Origin: a virus
Strand: one strand, 5' to 3'
Length of the DNA stretch: 23,449 nt
Virus record (IMG/VR): IMGVR_UViG_3300050139_000027
Span: 1 to 23,449 of that record
The notes beneath the pieces are model-generated. The model was not told the origin of the DNA. It was given only the letters and a program-made list of their open reading frames with translations, and made no database searches. The position numbers and the translations under genes are program-made. Positions 14,010 to 21,723 of the stretch are shown here, piece by piece; position 1 is the first letter of the stretch, and each line of letters starts with the position of its first letter.

Positions 14010-15122
14010 ATGACCGGCGGCGGCTCACAGACCACAAACCAATCTCAGAGCAGCACGACGCAGCCGTGGGCGGCGGCGCAGCCACTATTGCAGAACCTAA
14101 TCAACAGCTACGGCGGGCAGAGCACCGCAGTGACGCCAGCGCAGACCGCCGCCGCGCAAACGCTATCGAGCGACGCGAGTGGGGTCTCGAGTTACGCCCC
14201 CGACATCAACACCACGCTGCAGAATATGTTCGGCACGAGCACGACTCCGCAAGTCGGTGCGCTCAATACGGCGATGGGAAATCTGAACACGTCGCTTTCT
14301 CCTATTGCCGACCCAAATAATTTGAACCCATATAACACGCCTGGATTCTCAGACGCTCTCAAGACAATGACGTCCGATATCACGAACAACGTGAAGGGCG
14401 TCTATGCCGGTTCGGGACGAGATCCGTCAGGCGCAGGCAGCTTTGCGCAGTCGCTCGGCCGAGGATTGACGCAGGGCGAGGCTCCGGTGATCGCGAGCCA
14501 GTACAACACGAACGTCGGAAACCTGGAGAATGCGGCAGGAGCTTTGAACGCCGGAACCATCAGCGATACCGGCGCGATCACTGGTCAGCAGCAGGTTCCT
14601 ATTTCGAACGCGGCCAGTGCAGTTGGTCTTATTCCAGGTGCCGCCACGGCGGCGACGACCCCAGGTTCGACGCAACTTGCGGCGGCGAACACCGCCTACG
14701 GCCAGCCATACGGCAATCTATCCGCACTTCTGCAGCCCGCCACCGCGCTCGGCTCGATGGGACAACAATCGCAGGGAAGCGGCACATCGACGACGCAGCA
14801 GTCGTCCAGCCCGTTCTCGCAGATCATGGGCGGCCTGATGGGGGGCACCGGCATGCTCTCGAGCATGGGCGCGTTCGGCCCGGCCGGATGGCTGCTCGCG
14901 TCGGATGAGCGCCTAAAAGATGATATTAAAAAGGTCGGAGAATTGCACGATGGGCAGCCTGTGTTCAGGTATCGCTACAAAGGCCAACCGGAGATGCGGA
15001 TAGGTCTATTGGCTCAAGAAACGTTGAAACACAAACCAGATGCAGTCGGTGACATTGGAGCAGGGATGCTTGGTGTTGACTATGCTAGGGCGACCGAGGA
15101 TTCCGCGAGGGCATCAGCATGA
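14010..15122 (+). CDS. Virion protein with short C-terminal S74-like chaperone/autoprotease domain
   Basis: It encodes 370 residues; ATG 14010 lies just after the previous stop, with AAGG about 11 bases upstream. The first 290 residues are rich in Gly, Ser, Ala, Thr, Gln and Asn (TGGGSQTTNQSQSSTTQPW; MGGLMGGTGMLSSMGAFGP), like virion proteins that unfold for ejection. Residues 298-370 begin SDERLKDDIKKVGELHDG and continue IGLLAQETLKHKPDAVGD and LGVDYARA, the pattern of an intramolecular chaperone S74 domain. Ser298 and Lys303 correspond to the self-cleavage dyad of that family. The domain is shorter than in endosialidases, and its DNA is less GC-rich than upstream. The stop overlaps the HNH gene start. 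Internal virion or tail assembly role inferred. Confidence 0.65.
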   Translation: MTGGGSQTTNQSQSSTTQPWAAAQPLLQNLINSYGGQSTAVTPAQTAAAQTLSSDASGVSSYAPDINTTLQNMFGTSTTPQVGALNTAMGNLNTSLSPIADPNNLNPYNTPGFSDALKTMTSDITNNVKGVYAGSGRDPSGAGSFAQSLGRGLTQGEAPVIASQYNTNVGNLENAAGALNAGTISDTGAITGQQQVPISNAASAVGLIPGAATAATTPGSTQLAAANTAYGQPYGNLSALLQPATALGSMGQQSQGSGTSTTQQSSSPFSQIMGGLMGGTGMLSSMGAFGPAGWLLASDERLKDDIKKVGELHDGQPVFRYRYKGQPEMRIGLLAQETLKHKPDAVGDIGAGMLGVDYARATEDSARASA

Positions 15123-15772
15123 CCGCGCATCCTTGCTTGCATGGCCATACTTCTAAGCGGAGGCCGGATGGGAGATGCGTAGAGTGCCGTAGAATTGCAG
15201 CAAAAAAACATTATGCGAAAAATCGAAGCACGATACTCGCAAAAAACAGGAAGTGGGTTAAAGCTCACCCTGATAAAGTGAGAGATCTCCATGCTGCGTG
15301 GAGAAAAAAGAATCCTGGAAGTTCTACTGAGTGGGCGCGCCTAAATCGAGCGCGATACAAGAAAAGCCATAAAAAATGGCGCGACAAGAACCGAGAAAAG
15401 CTTAGGGTGATAGGGCAAGAATATAGAAAGAACAATCCTGTCGTCTGCGCTGCTTATAGAAAACGGTGGAGAGAGAACAATCGAGACCATGCAAGGACTT
15501 TAGTTAGAAATCGGCGCGCGCGAATCGCTAATTCTTCTGGAACCCACACTACGGAAGACGTCAAACGCATATCAGATGCTCAGCTTAATAGATGTGGGTA
15601 TTGCCATGCGTCATTTCGTACTACAACGCCTTGCGTCGATCATATAATTCCTCTGTCAAAGGGAGGATCAAATGATCGAAGGAATCTGCAACTGCTTTGC
15701 GGCTCGTGTAACTCGCGTAAAAACAATTCCGATCCTATTGAATATGCGCGGCGAATAGGGAGGCTTCTCTGA
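15119..15772 (+). CDS. Free-standing HNH homing endonuclease
   Basis: It encodes 217 residues. Residues 6-23 form a possible zinc knuckle (C6-x3-H10, C20-x2-C23). Residues 30-135 are a strongly basic tract built from repeated W/Y-x-K-x-N-P/R-type units, a likely DNA-tracking region. Residues 159-201 are the HNH domain: CGYC, then VDHIIPLSKGGSNDRRNL (catalytic D-H and structural Asn) and LLCGSCNSRKN with the second Cys pair. It is expected to nick or cut DNA and spread by homing. It overlaps its neighbours at both ends (ATGA, TGATG), and its last codons contain AGGGAGG, the SD of the next gene. G+C is low (25 of 60 at 15181-15240), marking recent arrival. Confidence 0.9.
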   Translation: MTAHPCLHGHTSKRRPDGRCVECRRIAAKKHYAKNRSTILAKNRKWVKAHPDKVRDLHAAWRKKNPGSSTEWARLNRARYKKSHKKWRDKNREKLRVIGQEYRKNNPVVCAAYRKRWRENNRDHARTLVRNRRARIANSSGTHTTEDVKRISDAQLNRCGYCHASFRTTTPCVDHIIPLSKGGSNDRRNLQLLCGSCNSRKNNSDPIEYARRIGRLL

Positions 15773-16152
15773 TGGCTTTCGGTTCAATGGCTCCGGGGAT
15801 GCCGGCGATGGCGGTCCCGCAGATGCCCCAGCAGCAGCCCGGCGGCCTCAACATGCAGGCGCTCCTGCAGATGCTCATGCAGCAGGGTCGGCAGAACCAG
15901 CCGCAGCAGGCCGCGCCCGCGCCTGGCGCGCCCCAGCCAGCGCCTCCGGGCGCTCCGCTCGACCTCTCCGCGACCGGGCCGAACGGACCCGCCCCGCAGT
16001 CGCCCGGCGCGATCAACCGGCTGCTCGGCATGGCGCCCGGCACCGGCATGCTCAACCAGATGTTCGCGGGCCAGCCCGGTGGCACCGTTCCGACGATCCC
16101 GCCCTACGACCCGAGCGCGCCGGGACCGAACGCCTTGACGAACTCGTGGTGA
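15772..16152 (+). CDS. Pro/Gln/Met-rich small virion-type protein
   Basis: It encodes 126 residues. ATG 15772 overlaps the HNH stop, and AGGGAGG (15757-15763) inside the HNH gene is its ribosome-binding site. The protein is low complexity: PQMPQQQPGGLNMQALLQML, then Pro/Ala stretches and AINRLLGMAPGTGMLNQMF near residue 85. Such sequences resemble flexible internal virion or ejection proteins. There is no enzymatic motif or signal peptide. Its place within the ejection-type gene run is the main clue. Confidence 0.6.
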   Translation: MAFGSMAPGMPAMAVPQMPQQQPGGLNMQALLQMLMQQGRQNQPQQAAPAPGAPQPAPPGAPLDLSATGPNGPAPQSPGAINRLLGMAPGTGMLNQMFAGQPGGTVPTIPPYDPSAPGPNALTNSW

Positions 16153-16156
16153 CGCG

Positions 16157-17140
16157 ATGGCGATGCTAGATTCATTCATCGACCAGTTCGTGCAGCCGAA
16201 GTACCGGCCGTATTTCCGCGCGACCTACGGCGGAACGGCGGACGATTCAACCGCCGCGCCGCAATCGTCGTCGGCTCCCGGATTTGACGGCAGCATGCCG
16301 CAGCAGGCACCTGCCCCGTTTACCGACCCGCTGAGCGGCGCACCGATGGCCGGGCCGCCGGTCGACCCCTACGCGCCCGCCAACGCAGCCATTGAGGCGC
16401 GCAAGGCATCCACGATGGCCCCAGGCAAGCCGATCCTCGGCGCCGGGCTGCTCAGCGACATGGGCGTGCTGCAGCAGCCCGGGAGCGCCCCGCTCGCGCC
16501 CGGAAGCGCGGCACCCGCCCTTCCCGCGCCGATCGACGTGCGTGCCCCCGATCCCGTCGCGGACGCCGGCCTGCCGCTAGGCGCGAAGCCAGCCATGCAG
16601 CCTGGCCCAGCCGCAGCTCCGGTTGCTCCCGCCACTCCGCCGCCTGCAGCATCACCCGGTGCCGGATTCCTCTCGCGTATCTCCGACGCGCTCGCCTCCC
16701 ATCCGTCGACCCTGCTCGCGATGGGAGCGGGATTCGCCGGCGCGCCCTCGTTCGGCCAGGGCATGTCGCGCGCGTTCGGCGCCGCAGTGCCGGCGAGCAA
16801 GCAGGACCAGGCGCTCGGAATCCAGCAGCAGGGCATCGCCGCGTCGTACAAGGCGCTGGTCGCCGCCGGCGTGAGCCCGCAGGAGGCCCTCGCCGCGTCT
16901 TACAACCCCGAGATCATGAAGGCGCTCACGCAGCGCACCTTCGGCATGAACGCGCACTGGGGCATCGTCGGCTACGACCAGATGGGCCAGTCGAAGTACG
17001 GCTTTATCAACGACGCGCTGCAGACTGCGGTCCCCGCCGACAAGGTCCGCACGCCGCAAGTTAGCTCGCCCGAGGAGGTCCTTCGCCTGCCGAAGGGACA
17101 GCACTTCATCGGATGGGACGGACAGGAGCACGTGCGCTGA
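16157..17140 (+). CDS. Ala/Pro-rich ejection-type virion protein
   Basis: It encodes 327 residues. ATG 16157 follows the previous stop by 4 bases; ATG 16163 is a possible alternative. The start MAMLDSFIDQFVQPKYRPYF is helical. Residues 25-165 are Pro/Ala-rich linker. GFLSRISDALASHPSTLLAM and onward is amphipathic and Gly-rich, then KALVAAGVSPQEALAASYNP is helical, and the last 60 residues form a small folded-looking tail (HWGIVGYDQMGQSKYGFIND; QHFIGWDGQEHV). Its context, together with the next two genes, suggests an internal protein delivered with the DNA. No family name is assigned. Confidence 0.65.
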   Translation: MAMLDSFIDQFVQPKYRPYFRATYGGTADDSTAAPQSSSAPGFDGSMPQQAPAPFTDPLSGAPMAGPPVDPYAPANAAIEARKASTMAPGKPILGAGLLSDMGVLQQPGSAPLAPGSAAPALPAPIDVRAPDPVADAGLPLGAKPAMQPGPAAAPVAPATPPPAASPGAGFLSRISDALASHPSTLLAMGAGFAGAPSFGQGMSRAFGAAVPASKQDQALGIQQQGIAASYKALVAAGVSPQEALAASYNPEIMKALTQRTFGMNAHWGIVGYDQMGQSKYGFINDALQTAVPADKVRTPQVSSPEEVLRLPKGQHFIGWDGQEHVR

Positions 17141-18129
17141 TGCCCGGGCCAGATAACTTCCTCTCGCAGTTCCCGGTCGTCCCGCAGGCCGCCGCGCAGC
17201 CCGGAATGGCGGCGCCCGGCGCTCCGGGCGCTCCCGGCGCCGCGCCTGCGGCCGACCCCGGCCTCGCTCTCGGCGGCGGCGGCGAGGGAGACCTTCTGAA
17301 CTCGGACAAGCACGGCGACGAGTTCCTCAGCACCCTGCCGAAGGGCATGGCGCTGACCGTCAAGGCGATCGCGGAGGGCCGCTCGCCTTACCCGGCCGGG
17401 TTCCTGCAGAAGACGCCGTTCGGCCAGCGCCTGACGACATTCACGCAGCAGTACGATCCGGAGTTCGACGCCGGCAGCTACCCGGCGCGCGCGGCGCAGC
17501 GCAAGAACTACCTCGGCGGCGGCAAGCAGTATCAGGAGCTCCAATCGATCAACACGGTCGCGGGCCACCTGCAGAACCTCATGTCCTCGGCCGACGGGCT
17601 CAACAACTACGAAGGCCTCGGCCCGCTCAACGCGCCGGTGAACTACGCGCGCGCGACGTACCGCGGCTGGGAGCAGGACCCTGCGCTCGCCAAGTTCAAC
17701 ACCGACAAGCAGGCTGTGCTCACCGAGCTCGGCAAGGCCTACCGCGGCGGCCAGGTCACCGAGAGCGAGCTGCGCCAGTGGCAGTCGAACCTCGACACGA
17801 TGAGCACGCCCTCGCAGGTACGCACCGTGATCGGCGAGCTCAACGACTTGCTCGCGTCGAAGCGGCTCGCCCTCGAGGAGGGCTACCGAGGAACGATGGG
17901 GCAGTACAACGCGCTGCCGAAGGACTTCTCCTCGGTGAACGATCGCACGCGCAAGATATTCGACAACGTCGGCGCGTGGTCGCGCGGCGCCAAAGTGTCG
18001 ACGGTCAACTCCGGGCTATCCGACCAGGGCGGCTCGCCCGCTCCAGCTGCTCCGGCCGCGCCATCTCCGGCTCTCGCGCCCGGACAGTCGACTGTGCTCA
18101 ACGGGATCACCATTAAGCGGGTGAACTGA
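17140..18129 (+). CDS. Phage internal virion/ejection-type protein
   Basis: It encodes 329 residues. ATG 17140 overlaps the previous stop (TGATG); an in-frame ATG at 17113 is inside the preceding gene. After a Gly/Ala/Pro leader with GAPGAPGAP, the body is a helical domain seen in many phage proteins: GDEFLSTLPKGMALTVKAIA, EGRSPYPAGFLQKTPFGQRL, QYDPEFDAGSYPARAAQRKN, LQSINTVAGHLQNLMSSAD, FNTDKQAVLTELGKAYRGGQ, and LNDLLASKRLALEEGYRGTM. The conserved '(G)EFLSTLP...VKAIAEGR...QYDPEFDA...TVAGHL' pattern marks the family, whose members lie in internal-virion or injection clusters. It ends in a Pro/Ala tail and NGITIKRVN. No catalytic residues are evident. Confidence 0.7.
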   Translation: MPGPDNFLSQFPVVPQAAAQPGMAAPGAPGAPGAAPAADPGLALGGGGEGDLLNSDKHGDEFLSTLPKGMALTVKAIAEGRSPYPAGFLQKTPFGQRLTTFTQQYDPEFDAGSYPARAAQRKNYLGGGKQYQELQSINTVAGHLQNLMSSADGLNNYEGLGPLNAPVNYARATYRGWEQDPALAKFNTDKQAVLTELGKAYRGGQVTESELRQWQSNLDTMSTPSQVRTVIGELNDLLASKRLALEEGYRGTMGQYNALPKDFSSVNDRTRKIFDNVGAWSRGAKVSTVNSGLSDQGGSPAPAAPAAPSPALAPGQSTVLNGITIKRVN

Positions 18130-18132
18130 GCG

Positions 18133-20787
18133 ATGCCCACATTCGAACTCAGCGGACCTGACGGCGGGACCTACCACGTCGAAGCGCCGGACGAGCACGC
18201 GGCGGTCTCCGCGCTCGGCTCGATGGGAAACGTTTCACGTGAAACTTCCGCGCCCGCGCAGCAGCCAGCCGCTCCGCCGTCGACCGACGTGCCGATGGGC
18301 GAGGGGTTAATGCGATCGGCGGTGAGCGGCGCACCGATCCTCGGCGGCCTCGCGAACAAGGCCGCCGCCGGGGCAGAAGCGCTCGCCGGTCCGGTACTCG
18401 ACAAGCTCGGTTTGACGAGCAAGTTCGGCAGCGCACCGGAGGACGCGCCGTTCTCCGATCGATACCAGCGCGCACTCGACATCCAGAACCAGCGCGACAA
18501 GTCCTTCCGAGAGGCGCACCCGATAGCGTCGATGGCGGCCGAGATCGGCGGCGGCATCGCCTCGGTCGGCGGCGCGCTCAAAGCGGCGCCTAAGGTTACG
18601 TCCTCGCTGCTAGGGCTGACCGGCAAAACGCTCCCGCAGCAGGTCGTGCGCGGAGCCGTCGGCGGTGCCGGCCTGAGCACGGCCGATGCGCTGACCCGCG
18701 AGGGGACCGACCCGGGAACCGCGGCCGAGGTCGGCGCGATCACCGGCGCGGCCGGCCCCGTCGTCGGCAGGCTCGTGGGCAAGGGAATCGATGCGGTCCA
18801 GGGATTGCGGCGCCCGGCGGCCGTCCCGGCGAACGTAGCCGACGTTTCCGGCATCCCCGTCAGGCAGTCGCTCGGCCAGGCGACGGGCGACACCGAGGCG
18901 ATCACGCGCGAGCAGATGGCGCTGCGCGGTGCCGACAACTCGCAGGAGCAGGGCGTCGCGCGCGACTTCTTCGACGCGCAGAAGGGCGAGCTCGGCCAGG
19001 CGCGCGATGCAGTGGCCGGCAGGATGTCGCCGACCGGCGAGGTGGTGGCGAGCAACCCGCAGGACGCGGCGTCGGTCATCGCCGACTCGCTGCGCACCCG
19101 AGGGCAGACGCAGTTCCAGACCGAGCAGGCGGCAGCAGGGCGGCTCGCCGCCGATACCGAGGCGCTCCACAACGGCCTCTCGCCCACCGGCACGCAGCTC
19201 GCAGCCAACCCCACGGAGGCGGCCAACATCGTCGGCCAGTCGGTCGGCAACGCCGCCGAGCGGGCCCAGGCAGCCACGAAGCAGGCGTATGACAAGCTGC
19301 GCGCGCTTCCCGGCCAGTTCCACCCGGCGGCCTTCAACGGCGTCGGCGATGAGATTGCGGCCTCGCTCAACAAGGGCAGCGAGCCGATCAAGGTCAATTC
19401 GCAGACCACCCCGCAGGCCGCGATGGCGCTGCGCGACATCGACGAGGTCGTGGGCGGCCTCGGGCAGACGCGCAATGAGGCTGGCCAGATCATGCCGAAG
19501 CCTCCGACCACGCCGGCCGTCGTCGAGGACGCCCGCAAGAGGCTAAACACCTTCTACGGCGACGCGCTGCAGGCGGCGCGATCGAGCAACAACTGGTCGG
19601 ACGTGCGCGCCATGCGTGGCGTGATCAACGGCTTCGACGACGCGGTGACCAGCAGGCTCACGAAGGCTGGCCAGTTTGCCGGAGGAGATCCCGCCGACGT
19701 GGCGTCGACGATGCGCTGGGCGCGCGGGCTCAACACCGAGTACCGCAAGACCTTCACCCCGCAGGGCTCAGGCGACGAGGTCGGTCCGGCGATCCAGAAG
19801 ATCGTCGGCCGCTTCGACGGGCAGGCCGCGCCCCCCGAGCAGATCAGGGGGATGCTGTACGGCAGCGGGGCTCTCCCCGTAAAGATCGCGCAGCGGCTGA
19901 CCAACGTGTTCGGCCAGGATTCGCCCGAGATCGGCGCCGTCAAGCAGGGGCTATTGTCGCACCTCACCGAGGCTGCGGACGGGTCGAAATTCGCGCCCGA
20001 AAAGGCCGCCGCGAACATCAACGGGTTCCTGAAGAACAGCACGCTCGCGCAGGTCTACCTCAAGCCGGCCGAGCGGCAGGCCTTCGCGGCGCACGCCGAC
20101 CGGCTGGCGGGCAGCGTCAAGGGCGCGCCGACTGACGTCGAAAAGGTCGTGGCGCGCATCGCTGACGGCTCGCTCTCGCCGACCGACGTCGCGAATGTTC
20201 TCATGACGACGAAGGGCGTCGGCCGATCGGTGCAGCTCGCGCAAAAGATCAAGTCCGAGTTCGGCGGAGATTCGAGGGAGTGGGCCGCGCTCAAGCAGGG
20301 CATGTGGGCGAAGGTGAGCGAGACGACCGGAGGACCGCTCGACGTCGGCTCGCGCAAGGTCGTCACGCAGCTCACGCAGCTCCTCGACGGGGACGGCAAG
20401 CCGCTGTCGCACGTCATGTTCGGCTCGGACGAACGCGACCTGATCCGGTCCTACCGCGACCTGATGGACAGGATCACGCCGCCGGCCGGGACGGTGAACT
20501 ACTCGAACACGGCGTCGGTGCTCGGCAAGATGTTCCGCGGCGCGCTCGACGGCATCTTCGGGCTGGGCGGCCTGCACATCGCCGGCCCGGTCGGCATGGC
20601 GGCCGGCTTCGCAGCTCACGCGGGGCAGAAGGCGATCCAGGACACGGTGCGGGCGACGAAGGTGGCGAAGTCTCTCTACGGCACCCCGCAGGGCGCGGCT
20701 GCCGCCGAGCAGCTGCAGCAATCGCTCGCGCAGCTCAGCGCGGTGGTGGCTCGAGGGGCGTCGCCGCGGCTGGCGGCCGCTCAGTAG
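18133..20787 (+). CDS. Large ejection/DNA-transfer-type virion protein
   Basis: It encodes 884 residues, mostly helical. The start (TFELSGPDGGTYHVEAPDEH followed by AAVSALGS) is the short beta module common at the N-terminus of phage injection proteins. A Pro/Ala linker follows and contains the parS-like site (codons 34-38). A hydrophobic Gly/Ala-rich stretch (ASMAAEIGGGIASVGGALKA; GAITGAAGPVVGRLVGKGID) could insert in membranes during ejection. Long Ala/Gln/Glu helices follow, and near the end there is IFGLGGLHIAGPVGMAAGFA, another membrane-prone segment. P22 and related phages eject comparable large proteins with the DNA. Size, composition and last place in the virion run support the call; exact partners are unknown. 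Confidence 0.65.
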   Translation: MPTFELSGPDGGTYHVEAPDEHAAVSALGSMGNVSRETSAPAQQPAAPPSTDVPMGEGLMRSAVSGAPILGGLANKAAAGAEALAGPVLDKLGLTSKFGSAPEDAPFSDRYQRALDIQNQRDKSFREAHPIASMAAEIGGGIASVGGALKAAPKVTSSLLGLTGKTLPQQVVRGAVGGAGLSTADALTREGTDPGTAAEVGAITGAAGPVVGRLVGKGIDAVQGLRRPAAVPANVADVSGIPVRQSLGQATGDTEAITREQMALRGADNSQEQGVARDFFDAQKGELGQARDAVAGRMSPTGEVVASNPQDAASVIADSLRTRGQTQFQTEQAAAGRLAADTEALHNGLSPTGTQLAANPTEAANIVGQSVGNAAERAQAATKQAYDKLRALPGQFHPAAFNGVGDEIAASLNKGSEPIKVNSQTTPQAAMALRDIDEVVGGLGQTRNEAGQIMPKPPTTPAVVEDARKRLNTFYGDALQAARSSNNWSDVRAMRGVINGFDDAVTSRLTKAGQFAGGDPADVASTMRWARGLNTEYRKTFTPQGSGDEVGPAIQKIVGRFDGQAAPPEQIRGMLYGSGALPVKIAQRLTNVFGQDSPEIGAVKQGLLSHLTEAADGSKFAPEKAAANINGFLKNSTLAQVYLKPAERQAFAAHADRLAGSVKGAPTDVEKVVARIADGSLSPTDVANVLMTTKGVGRSVQLAQKIKSEFGGDSREWAALKQGMWAKVSETTGGPLDVGSRKVVTQLTQLLDGDGKPLSHVMFGSDERDLIRSYRDLMDRITPPAGTVNYSNTASVLGKMFRGALDGIFGLGGLHIAGPVGMAAGFAAHAGQKAIQDTVRATKVAKSLYGTPQGAAAAEQLQQSLAQLSAVVARGASPRLAAAQ
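18232..18245. promoter_or_regulatory. parS-like ParB binding site inside a coding region
   Basis: GTTTCACGTGAAAC is a perfect 14-bp palindrome and the core of the bacterial parS consensus (TGTTTCACGTGAAACA; 14 of 16 match, both outer bases differ). It is read in frame as GTT TCA CGT GAA ACT, five consecutive codons ending in A or T, while the flanking codons are GC3-rich. This suggests the DNA word, not only the VSRET peptide, is maintained. No other copy was seen in the window. ParB binding is inferred. Confidence 0.7.
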
Positions 20788-20795
20788 CGGGAAGC

Positions 20796-20963
20796 CTAAA
20801 GTCGATCGAGGCGTGCGGCGAGGAAGAGAATCAGGGTAACCACGACGGCGACGCCCGCCATGCCCCAGCGGTGCACGATGTAGGGCGCGACGACCTGGTG
20901 GATGACGAACATCGCCAGCACGAAGGTGGCGATCGCGGCGGGAAAGACGAGGGACCGGTTCAT
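20796..20963 (-). CDS. Small two-helix membrane protein on the minus strand, holin-like
   Basis: It encodes 55 residues. The start ATG (20963-20961) has GGAGA 7 bases upstream on the minus strand. TM1 spans about residues 5-21 (LVFPAAIATFVLAMFVI) and TM2 about 35-50 (MAGVAVVVTLILFLAA), separated by a turn with H31-R32; the C-terminus is basic (ARLDRL). It fills the gap between two + strand genes, and its start overlaps that of the transglycosylase-like gene (shared CATG). Size and topology fit a class II holin or an antiholin-type lysis protein, but no sequence family is recognised. It is read against almost every other gene here, so it needs its own promoter, which I cannot identify. A chance frame is less likely given the SD and hydrophobicity. 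Confidence 0.6.
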   Translation of the reverse strand: MNRSLVFPAAIATFVLAMFVIHQVVAPYIVHRWGMAGVAVVVTLILFLAARLDRL

Positions 20964-21723
20964 GGCGTTCTCCGACCAGGTAATCGAGAGCGAAAGCGGC
21001 GGAAATCCCGCTGCGACGAACCCGTACTCGACGGCGGCCGGGCTGGGAGGTTTTACCAACCAAACCTGGCTCGACACAGTCCGCGCGCACCGTCCCGACC
21101 TCGCCTCGTCCAGTTCTCCCCAGGAACTTCTCGCGATGCGGTCAGATCCGGCTCTTTCCCGGCAGATGATCGACGCGCTCGCCTCGGACAACGGAGATCA
21201 CCTTCGCCGGAACGGCCTGCCGGTCAACCCGGCGACGCTCTACCTTGCACACTTCGCTGGCGCGAACGGAGCAGCAAGCGTCCTCAACGCAGACGACTCG
21301 GCGTCGGCTTCTTCAGTGATGTCACCGGAAGCGATGCGGGCGAACCCGTTCCTCGCCAGGATGACGGTCGGAGACCTCAAGTCGTGGGCAGCGCGCAAGG
21401 GCGGCGGCGGGTCGATCCCAGCGTCGCAGGCGTCGGCCGGAGTGCAGCCGCAGCAAGGCCCGGATGCCGTGACGGCGGCGCTGTCGCAGTCAGGCGCGGG
21501 CGGGGCACCGGTTCCCACCTCCGTGGCGCCGGACGCGCAGACTGGCGCGCCGGGCTCAGACGCGCTCTCGCAGATCCCGGCCATGCTGCGCGACAGCGAG
21601 CCGCAGATGCCGGAGCCGCCGCCGATCAACTTCAACTTTCAGACGCCGCCAGGAATCGCTCGTGCACGGCTGTTGGCGCGTGCTATGATGGCGAACCCAC
21701 TCGGACGGAGCCCCGCAGCATGA
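20962..21723 (+). CDS. Lytic transglycosylase-like virion protein
   Basis: It encodes 253 residues. ATG 20962 has GAGGGA about 7 bases upstream; an in-frame ATG at 20902 has no such site and would run through the minus-strand gene. VIESESGGNPAATNPYSTAA, GLGGFTNQTWLDTVRAHRPD and LYLAHFAGANGAASVLNADD follow the pattern of SLT-type lytic transglycosylases, with the catalytic Glu probably in IESESGGN. The last 100 residues are a Pro/Ala/Gln linker. It is likely to open peptidoglycan during DNA entry or help lysis. The stop overlaps the tail-fibre start (ATGA). No signal peptide is seen, as expected for a virion enzyme delivered with the DNA. Confidence 0.75.
   Translation: MAFSDQVIESESGGNPAATNPYSTAAGLGGFTNQTWLDTVRAHRPDLASSSSPQELLAMRSDPALSRQMIDALASDNGDHLRRNGLPVNPATLYLAHFAGANGAASVLNADDSASASSVMSPEAMRANPFLARMTVGDLKSWAARKGGGGSIPASQASAGVQPQQGPDAVTAALSQSGAGGAPVPTSVAPDAQTGAPGSDALSQIPAMLRDSEPQMPEPPPINFNFQTPPGIARARLLARAMMANPLGRSPAA

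Noticed and set aside
18171-19550. Minus-strand open frame (459 codons) opposite the large ejection protein
   Set aside because: Ser/Ala/Pro-rich antisense shadow; the parS-like word lies in it, but no domain does.
20280-21719. Upstream extension of the tail-fibre frame to 20280
   Set aside because: The translated extension is a shadow of the ejection and transglycosylase-like genes; the signal peptide begins at ATG 21720.
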